Source: Actinomyces sp. oral taxon 171 str. F0337 (lineage in GTDB: Bacteria; Actinomycetota; Actinomycetes; Actinomycetales; Actinomycetaceae). From it: 64,000 nt of DNA. Numbering within the stretch: position 1 is the stretch's first letter; each line of letters begins with the position of its first letter. The notes beneath the pieces were generated by a model. It did no database searches, was not told the DNA's origin, and saw nothing but the letters and a program-made list of their open reading frames with translations. Both the position numbers and the translations under genes were made by a program. Positions 7,333 to 16,708 of the stretch are shown here, piece by piece. The DNA is taken from assembly GCF_005696555.1 (NCBI RefSeq), contig NZ_CP040005.1, positions 124,001-188,000 on the forward strand, given 5' to 3'.

Positions 7333-8490
7333 ATGACTCCTGCAGCGACCCCAGTGCCCGGCGGACCGAAGTCGGCGGCCCCCGCCGCGGGCTCGGAGAA
7401 CGGTCCCTCGACGACGGTCCGCATCCGCCCCGACGTCGCCGCCCTGCCCACTTACGTGCCCGGGGCCCGCCCCGACGCCGCCGCAGCGGCGCAGATCGCC
7501 AAGCTCTCCTCCAACGAGCTGCCCTACCCGCCGCAGGACGCGGTCGTCGAGGCCATCACCCGCGCCGCCACCGGGGTCAACCGCTACCCGGAGATGACCG
7601 GGGAGACCCTGATGCAGGCCCTCGCCCGCCGCTGGGGCGTGGAGGCCGAGCAGGTCGTTGTCGGCAACGGCTCGGTCGCCCTCATCCAGCACCTGCTCGA
7701 CGCCGTCTGCCGGCCCGGCGACGAGGTCGTCATCCCCTGGCGCTCCTTCGAGGCCTACCCGATCTGCGTGGCCGTCGCCGGGGCCCGGGCCGTGCGCGTC
7801 CCGCTGACCACCGACGCCCGCCACGACGTGCCCGCCATGCTGGCGGCCATCACCCCCCGCACCCGCGTGGTCATGGCCTGCACCCCCAACAACCCCACCG
7901 GGACGATCCTGACCGCCGACGAGCTGGCTGAGCTCGTGGCCGGGGTGCCGCGCGACGTCGTCGTCCTCATCGACGAGGCCTACCTCGACTTCGTCACCGA
8001 CCCGCGGGCCGGCGACGCCCTCACCCTCCTGGCCGGAGCCCCCAACCTCGTGGTCTCACGGACCTTCTCCAAGGCCCACGCCCTGGCCGGGATGCGCGTG
8101 GGCTACCTCGTGTGCGAGCCGGTCCTGGCTGCCGCCATCGGCTCCGTGGCCACGCCCTTCGGAGTCAACCTGCCCGCACAGGCCGCGGCCGTCGCCGCCC
8201 TGGGGGAGGGTGAGCTGGCCCGCACCGCCGAGCGCTCGGCCGCCGTCGCCGCCGAGCGCGACCGGGTCGTGGACGCCCTGCGCACCCAGGGCTGGCAGGT
8301 GCCCGAGGCCCAGGGCAACTTCTTCTGGCTCGGTGCGGGGCAGGAGACGACGGCGCTGGCCGAGCACTTCCGTGCCGCCGGCATCCTCGTGCGGCCCTTC
8401 GCCGGCGAGGGGGTGCGGGTCTCCATCGGGACGACGTCGGACAACGAGAAGGTCCTGGCCGCCGCGGCCGCCTGGCGCACAGAGCACTGA
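7333..8490 (+). CDS. hisC: histidinol-phosphate / aromatic aminotransferase (PLP, fold type I)
   Basis: This 385-residue protein has the HisC family layout: N-terminal PTYVPGARP and KLSSNELPYPPQ, then NRYPEMTGETLMQALARRWG, PNNPTG, the strand VVLIDEAYLDF, and the PLP-binding lysine in SRTFSKAHALAGMRVGY. It transfers an amino group to histidinol phosphate or phenylpyruvate in the cytoplasm. No his operon lies around it, so it may be the second copy often called Pat or HisC2, used for phenylalanine synthesis; a prephenate dehydratase gene is at 33.8 kb. The symbol is therefore a family label. Confidence 0.85.
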   Translation: MTPAATPVPGGPKSAAPAAGSENGPSTTVRIRPDVAALPTYVPGARPDAAAAAQIAKLSSNELPYPPQDAVVEAITRAATGVNRYPEMTGETLMQALARRWGVEAEQVVVGNGSVALIQHLLDAVCRPGDEVVIPWRSFEAYPICVAVAGARAVRVPLTTDARHDVPAMLAAITPRTRVVMACTPNNPTGTILTADELAELVAGVPRDVVVLIDEAYLDFVTDPRAGDALTLLAGAPNLVVSRTFSKAHALAGMRVGYLVCEPVLAAAIGSVATPFGVNLPAQAAAVAALGEGELARTAERSAAVAAERDRVVDALRTQGWQVPEAQGNFFWLGAGQETTALAEHFRAAGILVRPFAGEGVRVSIGTTSDNEKVLAAAAAWRTEH

Positions 8491-8522
8491 GGCCCGATGG
8501 AGCGGCGTCGTCGCAGGCCTCG

Positions 8523-9698
8523 TCACACCGAGATGGTCACCAGGAAGGCCACGCACATGACGACCTCGACGATGCCCATCGTCCCCGGGCGCAGCGGGCG
8601 GTGGCGCCTGCGCACCAGCCGCCACTGCCACAGCGGCATGACCAGCGACCGCACGGTCAGCACCACCCACAGAACGGCGTGCCCCCACGGCAGCATCCCC
8701 GACGACGCCAGCCACCACGTCACCACCGCCACCACTGTGTGCGCCGCCACCGTGCCGGCCAGCAGCACATAGTTGAAGCGCTCGCGGATCATCGACTTGA
8801 TATAGGGCACGGTCCCGCCGAAGTAGGCGGCCGTCAGTGCGGTGACCAGCCACATCCAGGACCAGCCCGTCAGGGCACCGCTGGGGGAGGCCCCCGGTAG
8901 GGGAGAGCTCGGTGTTCCCAGGCCCAGGAAGCCGCCTTCGCCGTGCACCGCCAGGCTGTAGGTGACGGCCGCCATGAGGGATGCGGCCATCGTCGTCGAC
9001 AGCCCCGAGAGCAGCGAGCGCTCGTGACCGCGCCACACCTGGTGCAGCGCGATGGCGAACAGCGGCAGCAGCGGCACCGCCCACTGGATGAGGTAGGGCG
9101 CCACGAGCAGGGTGATGAGCGCCAGTGAGGCCGTCCAACCGGTGTAGACCAGGAGCGGCAGCATGATGATGGCGCGCTTGCGGGCCGAGCGGGTGCGCAG
9201 CCACTGCGACCAGGACCAGTACGTGAGGTAGCCGCCCCACCATGTCGGCAGGAACAGGAGGTTCACCCAGCTGAAGCCGCCCACCACCCAGCCGACGATC
9301 GGCGGCAGCACCAGCATCGACCAGGCACCGTGCTGGTTGGGCACCCAGGCCTTGCGGCCGGGCTGGCGGCGGATCTGCTCCTGGGTGGGGGGCTTGGGGC
9401 GCTCGACCTGCCGGGGGCGGCCGGTGGCCAGCATGATGTCGTCCTGCGGTCCGGGCCGGGACTGCTGAGAAGGGGCGTGGCGCGGAGCGGTGGTGCCGGC
9501 TGGTGCCGAGGTGACTCCCGGCGGTGTCAGGGCCTGGTCGGCCGACACGGCGGCCGGGCTCGTCACGGAGCCGGTGGGCTCGGGAGACACAGGGGATCCC
9601 TCCGACCCGGCGGCCTGCTCGGGGCCTGCGGGATCGGTGTGCGTGGAGGAGTGCTCGACGTGGTGCGTGGAGGGCCTCGACGGGCGGGACTGACTCAC
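8523..9698 (-). CDS. YwiC-like integral membrane protein
   Basis: This 391-residue protein has ~125 polar residues at the N-terminus, rich in Pro, Ser, Thr and Gly, followed by a membrane domain of about nine or ten helices. The domain opens with the diagnostic YwiC motif PNQHGAWSMLVLPPIVGW and continues with WSWSQWLRTRSARKRAI. YwiC proteins have no defined activity; in Bacillus the gene sits near nitrate respiration and arginine genes, which is not the case here. The gene is convergent with the aminotransferase (32 bp). The long disordered N-terminus is unusual, and a later start cannot be excluded. Confidence 0.8.
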   Translation of the reverse strand: MSQSRPSRPSTHHVEHSSTHTDPAGPEQAAGSEGSPVSPEPTGSVTSPAAVSADQALTPPGVTSAPAGTTAPRHAPSQQSRPGPQDDIMLATGRPRQVERPKPPTQEQIRRQPGRKAWVPNQHGAWSMLVLPPIVGWVVGGFSWVNLLFLPTWWGGYLTYWSWSQWLRTRSARKRAIIMLPLLVYTGWTASLALITLLVAPYLIQWAVPLLPLFAIALHQVWRGHERSLLSGLSTTMAASLMAAVTYSLAVHGEGGFLGLGTPSSPLPGASPSGALTGWSWMWLVTALTAAYFGGTVPYIKSMIRERFNYVLLAGTVAAHTVVAVVTWWLASSGMLPWGHAVLWVVLTVRSLVMPLWQWRLVRRRHRPLRPGTMGIVEVVMCVAFLVTISV

Positions 9699-9753
9699 AC
9701 CCCCACCCTAATCGCTCACCCCCGCCAGTGGTCGGGGACTTATGCTCGCGGCT

Positions 9754-9852
9754 GGGGACACCTTGCGCGTGAGGGGACGGGATTCCTTGTTCCCGACGGC
9801 GTCGAGCGCGCCCGTCCGGGGCGGCACGCACCCGGCCGCGTGGAATGTCCCC
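9754..9852 (-). repeat. interspersed GGGGAC-rich repeat, copy 1
   Basis: The stretch contains GGGGACACC, a GACGGCGTCGA core and the end block GCACCCGGCCGCG followed by GGAATGTCCCC. The same blocks occur in the same order at 45091-45208 on the other strand. The end block alone occurs at 39878 and, more diverged, at 51951. It lies between the divergent YwiC-like promoter and the GNAT gene end. Confidence 0.65.
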
Positions 9853-9875
9853 GTGGGTGGTGTGCTGTGGGGCGG

Positions 9876-10412
9876 TCAGGACAGGGTGAGCCGCATCTGG
9901 TGCCAGGGCACGCCGCCGTGGTGGGAGGCGGACAGGCCCTCGTCGACGAACCCCAGGCGCGCATAGAAGCGCACGAGGTCGTCGAGGCAGGTGAGCACCA
10001 GACCCTGACGGCCGTGGACGCGCGTCGTCTCGGTGACGGTGCGCAGCAGGCGGGTGGCCAGCCCCTGCCCTTGGGCAGCCGGCGCCGTGGCGACGCCGAG
10101 GATCATCTGCCAGGCCCCGTCAGGGTCGTGCATCGTGGGGGTCTCGTACATCTCGTCACTCAGATCGCGCTCATGGGTGCACGGTCCGTTGACCAGAGCC
10201 AGCAGCATGCCGCCCTCGTCCTCGATGAGCCAGAAGTGGTCGGCGTAGGTGGCCATCCGCTCGGCGATCGTGGCTGGACTGGCCGCATACTCGGGTGGGA
10301 AGCAAATGGCCTCCAGTGCGGCGGCCATGGCCGCATCCTGAGCCTGCTCCGCCCGGGCCGTCCGAGCCGTGCGAATGTGGAGAACCGGGGAATCGGTGGT
10401 GCCCATACCCAT
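9876..10412 (-). CDS. GNAT-family N-acetyltransferase
   Basis: This protein of ~178 residues has the GNAT core. Motif A reads ILGVATAPAAQGQGLATRLL, with the Q-x-x-G-x-G/A acetyl-CoA loop, and near the C-terminus RFYARLGFVDEG matches motif B, in which the FYxxLGF pattern is typical. Its acceptor is unknown. The start is uncertain: the ATG of MGMGTTDS was preferred over a start 11 residues earlier because a GGTGA-like site lies just upstream. The preceding repeat ends ~24 bp beyond its stop. Confidence 0.75.
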   Translation of the reverse strand: MGMGTTDSPVLHIRTARTARAEQAQDAAMAAALEAICFPPEYAASPATIAERMATYADHFWLIEDEGGMLLALVNGPCTHERDLSDEMYETPTMHDPDGAWQMILGVATAPAAQGQGLATRLLRTVTETTRVHGRQGLVLTCLDDLVRFYARLGFVDEGLSASHHGGVPWHQMRLTLS

Positions 10413-10481
10413 ATTTTCACCAGTCGGTCGCCCGACGTCGAGCATTCGCCAGCGTCTCCGCGCGCCTGTGTCAGCCTGCCG

Positions 10482-12170
10482 TCAGCCGCCCAGGGCCGCG
10501 GAGACTACCTTCTTGGCCTCCTCCTGCACCTGGGCCAGGTGGTCGGCACCCTGGAAGGACTCGGCGTAGATCTTGTAGACGTCCTCCGTGCCCGAGGGGC
10601 GCGCGGCGAACCAGGCGTCCTCGGTGGTGACCTTGAGCCCGCCGATGGCGGCCCCGTTGCCGGGCGCATCGACCAGCCGGGCGGTGATCTCCTGGCCGGC
10701 CAGCTCGGTGGCGGTCACGTCCTCGGCGGCCAGGGCGGCGAGCTTGGCCTTCTCCTCCTTGGAGGCGGCGGCGTCGATGCGGGCGTAGGCGCTGGCGCCG
10801 AAGCGCTCCACCTGTTCCTCGTGCAGCTGGGAGGGGGACTTGCCGGTGACGGCGATGATCTCGCTGGCCAGCAGGGCCAGGATGATGCCGTCCTTGTCCG
10901 TGGTCCACACGGTGCCGTCCTTGCGCAGGAAGGACGCCCCCGCGCTCTCCTCGCCGCCGAAGCCGATGGAGCCGTCGAGCAGCCCGGGCACGAAGTGCTT
11001 GAAGCCCACCGGCACCTCGATGAGAGTGCGCCCGATGGCGGCGGCCACCCGGTCGATGAGGCTGGAGGAGACCAGGGTCTTGCCGACGGCGGCGTCGGCG
11101 GGCCAGCCGGGCCGGTGAGTGAAGAGGTACTCGATGGCCACGGCCAGGAAGTGGTTGGGGTTCATCAGCCCGCCGTCGGGGGTGACGATGCCGTGGCGGT
11201 CGGAGTCGGCGTCGTTCCCGGTGGCGACGTCGTAGGGGGTCCTGCCCTCGGCGTCGGGCGTCATCGTGGAGCGCAGCGAGGCCATGGCGTTGGGTGAGGA
11301 GCAGTCCATGCGGATCTTGCCGTCCCAGTCCAGGGTCATGAAGTGCCAGGCCGGGTCCACCTCGGGGTTGACCACCGTGAGCTCCAGGCCGTAGCGCTCA
11401 CCGATCGCGCCCCAGTAGTCCACCGAGGCGCCGCCCAGCGGGTCGGCCCCGATGCGCACGCCGGCCTTGCGGATCGCCTCAAGGTCGATGACGCTCTCCA
11501 GGTCGGCGACGTAGGTCTCCAGGTAGTCGTGCTTGACGACGTGGGGGCCGTCGAGCGCCTCGGGGACCGGGACCCGCGGGACGTCCTGCCAGCCGGAGGC
11601 GAGCAGCTCGTTGGCGCGGTTGGCGATCCACGTGGTGGACTCCGAGCCGGCCGGGCCGCCGGTGGGCGGGTTGTACTTGAAGCCGCCGTCGCGCGGCGGG
11701 TTGTGGGAGGGGGTCACCACGATGCCGTCGGCCAGACCCGGTCCGCTCGTGCGCACCCCCGCCTCGGTCCCGGCGCCGTTGGCCAGGAGGATGGAGTGCG
11801 AGACGGCCGGGGTGGGCGTGTAGGCGCCACGGGCGTCGACGGCGGTGGTCACCCCGGCCCCGGCGAGCACCTCGACGGCGGTGCGCCAGGCGGGCTCGGA
11901 CAGGGCGTGCGTGTCACGCCCCAGGTAGAGCGGGCCGTCGGTGCCCTGGGAGCGGCGGTACTCCACGATGGCGGCGGTCGTGGCCACGATGTGGGCCTCA
12001 TTGAAGGCGGTGTCCAGAGAGGAGCCGCGGTGCCCGGAGGTGCCGAAGACGACCTTCTGAGCCGGGACGGCGGGGTCGGGAACGAGGTCGTAGTAGGCGG
12101 AGACGACCTCGTCGACGTCGATGAGGTCTTCGGGCTGTGCTGGCTGTCCTGCGCGTGGGTGCATGGGCAC
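10482..12170 (-). CDS. pgm: alpha-D-glucose phosphate-specific phosphoglucomutase
   Basis: This 562-residue protein interconverts glucose-1-phosphate and glucose-6-phosphate in the cytoplasm, linking glycogen and cell-wall sugar synthesis with glycolysis. The four domains are complete: substrate entry [12 protein letters not shown] (about 41-52), phosphoserine loop [14 protein letters not shown], metal loop with the DADSDRHG pattern, sugar loop [13 protein letters not shown], and phosphate-binding [15 protein letters not shown] near the end. Length matches the E. coli Pgm type. It is divergent from the RidA gene, with ~294 bp between them. Confidence 0.95.
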   Translation of the reverse strand: MPMHPRAGQPAQPEDLIDVDEVVSAYYDLVPDPAVPAQKVVFGTSGHRGSSLDTAFNEAHIVATTAAIVEYRRSQGTDGPLYLGRDTHALSEPAWRTAVEVLAGAGVTTAVDARGAYTPTPAVSHSILLANGAGTEAGVRTSGPGLADGIVVTPSHNPPRDGGFKYNPPTGGPAGSESTTWIANRANELLASGWQDVPRVPVPEALDGPHVVKHDYLETYVADLESVIDLEAIRKAGVRIGADPLGGASVDYWGAIGERYGLELTVVNPEVDPAWHFMTLDWDGKIRMDCSSPNAMASLRSTMTPDAEGRTPYDVATGNDADSDRHGIVTPDGGLMNPNHFLAVAIEYLFTHRPGWPADAAVGKTLVSSSLIDRVAAAIGRTLIEVPVGFKHFVPGLLDGSIGFGGEESAGASFLRKDGTVWTTDKDGIILALLASEIIAVTGKSPSQLHEEQVERFGASAYARIDAAASKEEKAKLAALAAEDVTATELAGQEITARLVDAPGNGAAIGGLKVTTEDAWFAARPSGTEDVYKIYAESFQGADHLAQVQEEAKKVVSAALGG

Positions 12171-12464
12171 AGTGTGTCACGTGCCACTGGTCGGATCAGC
12201 CCGTTTCGCTGTGCGAAACAACAGTCGTTCCGAGGCCGGGACACGGTGGTCGGCGAGGCCGGGATACCGCCCGACGACGCTGCGGGGAACCCCGCTGCGA
12301 GGGCCCGGCGGGAAGTGCGGTTGACCGGTGGGCCCCAACCCCGGCCTGTCCTTGGGCGTGGGTACTCTGGCCCGGGCGTCGGCGTCACTGCGCTGCCACC
12401 CGGACCGCCGCTCCGTTCATCAGGGACGCGGCCGAATCCCAGTGTCCAGGAGGAACGAGGAACC

Positions 12465-12863
12465 ATGACCGTCAGCCGTATCGCCACGACCAACGCCCCC
12501 GCCGCCGTCGGCCCCTACTCCCAGGGCGTCTCCACCGGTCAGGAGGCCGGCTCGCTCGTTTTCGTCTCCGGGCAGGTGCCGCTCGACCCGGCCACCGGCG
12601 CGCTCGTCGAGGGCGACATCCAGGCCCAGGCCGAGCAGGTCCTCAAGAACGTGGGCGCCATCCTGGCCGAGGCCGGGCTCGGGTACGACGACGTCGTCAA
12701 GACCACGGTCCTGCTCGCCGACATCGCCGACTTCGCCGCCGTCAACGAGGTCTACGCCCGCTACTTCACCGGTGAGGCCCTCCCGGCCCGGGCCGCCTTC
12801 GGCGTGGCCGCCCTGCCGCTGGGGGCCGGCGTCGAGATCGAGGCCATCGCCGCTCGATCCTGA
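12465..12863 (+). CDS. ridA: RidA-family enamine/imine deaminase
   Basis: This 132-residue protein has the YjgF/YER057c/UK114 signature blocks: [45 protein letters not shown] and the arginine-bearing [22 protein letters not shown]. Family members hydrolyse reactive 2-aminoacrylate and other enamines made by PLP enzymes. The start is the ATG preceded by the strong site AGGAGGAACGAGG at 12449-12461. A single-copy core gene, it marks the left edge of the accessory island. Confidence 0.92.
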   Translation: MTVSRIATTNAPAAVGPYSQGVSTGQEAGSLVFVSGQVPLDPATGALVEGDIQAQAEQVLKNVGAILAEAGLGYDDVVKTTVLLADIADFAAVNEVYARYFTGEALPARAAFGVAALPLGAGVEIEAIAARS

Positions 12864-12890
12864 GCCGGTCCCGAGCCGGCCCCGGGTCGG

Positions 12891-13006
12891 CCTACTGAGG
12901 GAGGGGCGGAGTGTACTGGCCAGGGGGTGTGCGTACTGCACGTAGGTCGGGCCTTCGTGGAGTACCCCCGACCCTCCTCCAGCAGGCCCCGGCCCTCGTG
13001 CAGTAC
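12891..13006 (+). repeat. 117-bp palindromic interspersed repeat, copy A
   Basis: This element carries repeated words GTACTGCACG, TTCGTGGAGTAC and CTCGTGCAGTAC, so it can fold on itself. It aligns over its length with 55350-55467 (reverse strand) and 63641-63757. It fills most of the gap between ridA and the first island gene. An open frame runs through it, but paralog comparison puts the gene start at 13166. Confidence 0.75.
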
Positions 13007-13165
13007 AGGCCAGGCTCCGCCCGGATGACTGCGGGAGACCGGGCCGGCACTTGTGTTGCTCTCCCCATGGCAGAGGACCGGGCCGCTGGGAAGGATGTGG
13101 CGCGGCGGGCGGCCGCGGGACCGCCGGTTGGCCAGCCCCTTCGAGACGCGACGAGAGGACGACGG

Positions 13166-14179
13166 ATGCCGCCCACGCACCTTCCTCTCGTTGTCCGCCT
13201 CGGTGGCATCCGCTCGCTGCTGTCCTTCTGCGCCATCATGACTGCGGGCCTGGCGGCCGCGCTCTCTCCGATGGCCGTGGCGATGTGGGAGCCCGCCCTC
13301 GCTGCTGTCACGCTGCTGCCGGCCCTTCTGGGCGTAGGCGGGATCGCCTACTACCTGCGGCGCGGTCTGTCCGTTCGCCGGATGGCCCGGGAGGCTCGGC
13401 GTGCCTACTCCCGGGTCACCTACGACTACGAGGTCACTGAGCTCCAGGCGCGCCTCGTCCCGGAGGGGGAGGCGCGCAGCGCCCGGGTCATGGCCGACTA
13501 CCGCTGGTTGCGTGACGAGTACGAGAATCTGACCCGCTCCTGGCAGGACCTCGGCAGCCCGCGCGGCACCCAGTGGTTCGAGCCCGGGATGCTCGGGAGG
13601 GTCACCGAGCTCGAGCGGCGCTCGGCCGTACTGGACTTGACCGAGAACGCCATCGTCGGACATGCCGCCTTCCTGACCCTGTCCTCCCACTGGGAGCGGA
13701 TCTGGTTCGACGAGCAGCGTCCCGTCCTGGAGGATCTCGACCTGCTCCTGGACCTGTGCCAGTGGATCGACTCCTGTGCCTTCACTCCCGGTGGCACGGT
13801 GGAGGCGCGCGAGCTTGTCCGGGCCCACCATCAGCGTCTCAGTGAGATGACTGCCGAGCTGGCAGCCGGCCGGCTGCAGCCCTCCGTGGCGCTCGATGAG
13901 CTCTCCTGGATCGGGGCCGACGTCCGCCGGTCAGTGAACTGCCTGTCGCTCTGCGCGGCCGGTGCGGAGCCGTCCCTTGGTCTTCCTGGAGCCGAGGTGC
14001 AAGGCCGACGAGGCATCGATGGGTGGCCGGATACTGTGGGAATCGCCGGCGGAGCCGGGGACGGGCAGTGGACCGATGATGACGCCGTGAGTCATCTGGG
14101 TCATGTGAGCCATGTGAGTCCCCGACGGCATGCGGCGACCCGAAGCTTCCTCGGGGATGGGAGCTTTCCGGGATACTGA
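13166..14179 (+). CDS. DUF5129-like membrane protein, short form lacking the extracytoplasmic domain (paralog 1)
   Basis: This 337-residue protein has two closely spaced transmembrane helices (about 17-40 and 43-63), then YLRRGLSVRR and a cytoplasmic helical domain. Compared with the paralogs downstream, the ~130-residue TPM-like domain between the two helices is absent. Shared motifs remain: YSRVTYDYEVTELQA, the signature LGSPRGTQWF and SSHWERIWFDEQ. The ATG at 13166 was chosen because the PPTHLPLVVRLGGIRSLL segment aligns with the N-termini of the other copies. The frame is open back to 12911, but that part is a repeat. The C-terminal ~60 residues are low-complexity and unlike the paralogs. 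Function unknown. Confidence 0.75.
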   Translation: MPPTHLPLVVRLGGIRSLLSFCAIMTAGLAAALSPMAVAMWEPALAAVTLLPALLGVGGIAYYLRRGLSVRRMAREARRAYSRVTYDYEVTELQARLVPEGEARSARVMADYRWLRDEYENLTRSWQDLGSPRGTQWFEPGMLGRVTELERRSAVLDLTENAIVGHAAFLTLSSHWERIWFDEQRPVLEDLDLLLDLCQWIDSCAFTPGGTVEARELVRAHHQRLSEMTAELAAGRLQPSVALDELSWIGADVRRSVNCLSLCAAGAEPSLGLPGAEVQGRRGIDGWPDTVGIAGGAGDGQWTDDDAVSHLGHVSHVSPRRHAATRSFLGDGSFPGY

Positions 14180-14406
14180 TACCCGGTACTCCAGCCCGTC
14201 CAGATCCCAGTCCCAAGAATCCCTGAAGCGAACACAAACATGAATACAGCAGAAGTGAATGAACAATTTAATAGTCGGCGTGGGGGTGTGTGCCATTCTT
14301 TCGACGGAATGATGTTGATGCGCGTCACTGCCTTTGATGCGATTCGACGGGTGCTCCAAGGCGCAGGATCGCCTTGGCGTCATCATCATCTTGGCAAGAG
14401 GTGATT

Positions 14407-16029
14407 GTGTTGAGGGTAGCTTTCCGGATTCTGAGGGCGACGTCCTCGTCCCTGAGTTTTATTGTCAGTGTGTCAGTGCTTACAGCGCTCATCCTGTCAC
14501 TTCCCGTCATGTGGTTCTGGCCCTTCGGAAGAACGCATCACCCAACGGTGGAGATCGATGACAGGGCCCGTATTCTTTCAAACGAATCAGTGGCGGACAG
14601 TATAAGGGGTGTGGGCTTTCGTCAAGATGTTCACGTCGTGGTCGTCTCGGTGCCCGGATACATGATTGATGACCTCAACGGTGAGGTGCTCAAGTATGCT
14701 CGCGCTCATCAGAATTCTCCAAGGCCGTGGATCTCCTCATCCAACTCCAACTACTGGAGTGACGGTACTGTTATCCTTGCAGTCGCACCCGATTCCAGGA
14801 AGGTGGGGTGTTACTTCGGGAAGGATGTGCGCCTGCCCTTGAGTCAGCAAGCGTCGATCCAAAGTGCTGCAAAAAAGGCATTCAATGACCATAAGTGGGA
14901 TGATGGAATCCTGGCAATGGCGAAGAAGACGGCCGACCTGTTAGGGCGCCCCGCTGAAGGGAGCTGGCTCACCACCTTCATCATCCCGGCTCCGGCAAGC
15001 ATCATCGGAATATGGGCGCTCCGGAAGTACCTGCGTCGTGGCCTGCGTGCAAGAGTTGTTGGGAAGGAGCTGACGGAGAGCTACTCTCGAGTCTCCCTCG
15101 GTGACGAGGATGTCAAGCTGAATATGCGCACCATCCCTGAGAATGAACCGTATGGGGCTCGAGTGAGGATGTGGTACCGGTGGTACTGCCAGGAGTATGC
15201 GAGCATCACTAGAGACTTGCAAGCATTCGGGCATCCTCGCGGACCGCAGTGGTTCGCCTGGAGAATGCTGAAGCGTGTGTCCAGATTGAAGAAGCGCGCT
15301 GTTATGCTGGAGTCGCTTGGGGCGACGATCTCAAACACAGCATCCATCCTCAACATGTCATCGACCTGGGAGAAGGCATGGGAGAACGAGCAAGGGCGGG
15401 TGCAGGAGGACCTGCAGGCGTTGAGATCGCTTTGCGATACGATCTCCGCGTCTCGGGACGTGCCTCTAGGTGTGAAGAAGGAGCGGAAGTGGATCAAGGA
15501 GCAGCGCTCGCGCCTCGGCGATATAGAAATAGCGTTGGCGAGCGGCAGGATACGTCCTTCCGATGCTCTTGACGAGCTGGAGAGGACGGCGCAATCAGTT
15601 CGGGAGAAGGCTTTGGATCTCATGCGTCGCGCAGTGAATGCCGATACGTCCAAGTACGCCGAAGAACGTCGCCGTCGTTATTTCGCGTCACTAGATTCAG
15701 AACATGATGTTGTGCGTGCGGGGCAATGGTTATTCTCCAGCGACGACGGTGGGAGTAACCACAGCTCGAATACTTACCAGTTCTCCGGCTCACCGCTTGG
15801 TGGCGATGCTTCCTCGTCGGGCTGGGAAGGGGCGGGATGGCTCGGCTCCTTCACCTCGGTATCCGATCTGGTGGTGGGGTACGAATCCGCCGCATCCTAT
15901 GTGTCGACGACCTCGGGGTCGTCCTCCTATTCGGGTGGAGATGGATCGTCAGGGTACTCGGGAAGCAGCTCCTCCGTAGACTACAGCGGGGGTGACTTCT
16001 CAGGAGCCGGTTCATCATCCAGCTTCTGA
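14407..16029 (+). CDS. DUF5129-like two-TM membrane protein, full form with Ser/Gly tail (paralog 2)
   Basis: This 540-residue protein starts with a signal-anchor helix (about 15-38) and WFWPFGRTHHPTVEI. A TPM-like extracytoplasmic domain follows (about 45-180, ending HKWDDGILAM), then a second helix (190-207) and YLRRGLRAR. The cytoplasmic helical domain has FGHPRGPQWF and SSTWEKAWENEQ. A ~100-residue Ser/Gly/Tyr-rich tail resembles the tails of YgcG/TPM proteins. The GTG at 14407 was chosen for the AAGAGG site just upstream. The upstream 220 bp are AT-rich. DUF5129 is named from memory of Actinomyces annotations. Function unknown. Confidence 0.75.
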   Translation: MLRVAFRILRATSSSLSFIVSVSVLTALILSLPVMWFWPFGRTHHPTVEIDDRARILSNESVADSIRGVGFRQDVHVVVVSVPGYMIDDLNGEVLKYARAHQNSPRPWISSSNSNYWSDGTVILAVAPDSRKVGCYFGKDVRLPLSQQASIQSAAKKAFNDHKWDDGILAMAKKTADLLGRPAEGSWLTTFIIPAPASIIGIWALRKYLRRGLRARVVGKELTESYSRVSLGDEDVKLNMRTIPENEPYGARVRMWYRWYCQEYASITRDLQAFGHPRGPQWFAWRMLKRVSRLKKRAVMLESLGATISNTASILNMSSTWEKAWENEQGRVQEDLQALRSLCDTISASRDVPLGVKKERKWIKEQRSRLGDIEIALASGRIRPSDALDELERTAQSVREKALDLMRRAVNADTSKYAEERRRRYFASLDSEHDVVRAGQWLFSSDDGGSNHSSNTYQFSGSPLGGDASSSGWEGAGWLGSFTSVSDLVVGYESAASYVSTTSGSSSYSGGDGSSGYSGSSSSVDYSGGDFSGAGSSSSF

Positions 16030-16067
16030 GTCATGTTAAGAATTTCCGTCATCAGCGAGAGGACGTG

Positions 16068-16402
16068 ATGACAATGCGATCGTCGATGCTGATACGTGCT
16101 GGGGGTCTGAGGGCAGTGACTGCATTCGTGTCCAATATTATGCTGTGTCTGGTACTGATCTCATCGCTTCCGGTCATGTGGTTCTGACCGTTCGGGGGAG
16201 AATATCATCCAACAGTAGAGGTTCGCGACGACGCTCATCTCTTTCAGCCGGCTCCATTGGTGGCGGAAATTAAGAGCATGGAGTTCCGACGAAAAGTGCA
16301 TGTTGTTGTGCTCACTATTCCTAAAGTGAATGAGGCGTCCCTCAATGAGGAGGTTCTGGCATATGTCCGTCATCACGGTGATGGTGCGTCGAAATGGATA
16401 TC
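16068..16402 (+). pseudogene. DUF5129-like paralog killed by a nonsense codon and 3' truncation (paralog 3)
   Basis: From the ATG at 16068, preceded by GAGAGGA, the frame reads a signal-anchor nearly like paralog 2 (SSLPVMWF). It meets TGA at 16185 exactly where paralog 2 has TGG (W in WFWPFG), a single base change. After the stop the same frame continues the homology: PFGGEYHPTVEVRDDAH, FRRKVHVVVLTIPKVNEA, ending at KWIS. Homology breaks at 16403, where an IS-like inverted repeat begins. The TM2 and cytoplasmic parts are missing. The gene is clearly inactive unless the stop is read through. Confidence 0.8.
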
Positions 16403-16708
16403 GGCTCTTCGCGTTCGAGGGTGTGCTAGGTGGGGCCTATCGTGGGGTTCGAGTGGTTGTTGTCAGGTGGTCTTTGAGGCCTCCGGTGCGGATGAGGCCG
16501 CGGAATCCCAGGGCGTGCAGGCTCAGAAAGGCCGTCAGCTCAGGGCAGGTGAAGGTAATCTTCTCAGGCACGTCGAGGTCTCTCAGTTACTCTGTGTGAC
16601 AGCTCCCACCACCGGGGGACCTCGATCTTTACTCACCGCAACGATGCACTACCCTCACCTATACTCTTAATAGGTTTCACCTACCTTACCTCTCAAGTAC
16701 GAAGAGTC
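16403..16708. mobile_element. ~306-bp IS-derived/MITE-like element with imperfect 39-bp terminal inverted repeats
   Basis: The left end starts GGCTCTTCGCG. The right end, read inward on the other strand, starts GACTCTTCGTA. The two 39-base ends pair at about 27 of 38 aligned positions, including TAGGTG-three bases-CCTAT. GGCTCTTC-type ends are typical, from memory, of the ISL3 family. No transposase is encoded; on the reverse strand only a short open stretch (KITFTCPELTAFLSLHALGF) remains. The 8-bp flanks do not match, and the interrupted gene does not resume on the right, so a deletion or recombination followed insertion. Confidence 0.5.

Noticed and set aside
9330..11297. 655-codon + strand open frame across YwiC-like, GNAT and pgm genes
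   Set aside because: It runs antisense through three well-supported genes and a repeat; Gly/Arg/Val-rich translation without domains.
12911..13165. Upstream extension of the first DUF5129-like gene
   Set aside because: It covers a palindromic repeat, and the other paralogs start at the position equivalent to 13166.
16257..16670. 137-residue open frame after the pseudogene stop
   Set aside because: Chimeric: first part is the tail of the dead paralog, second part is IS-like element sequence.
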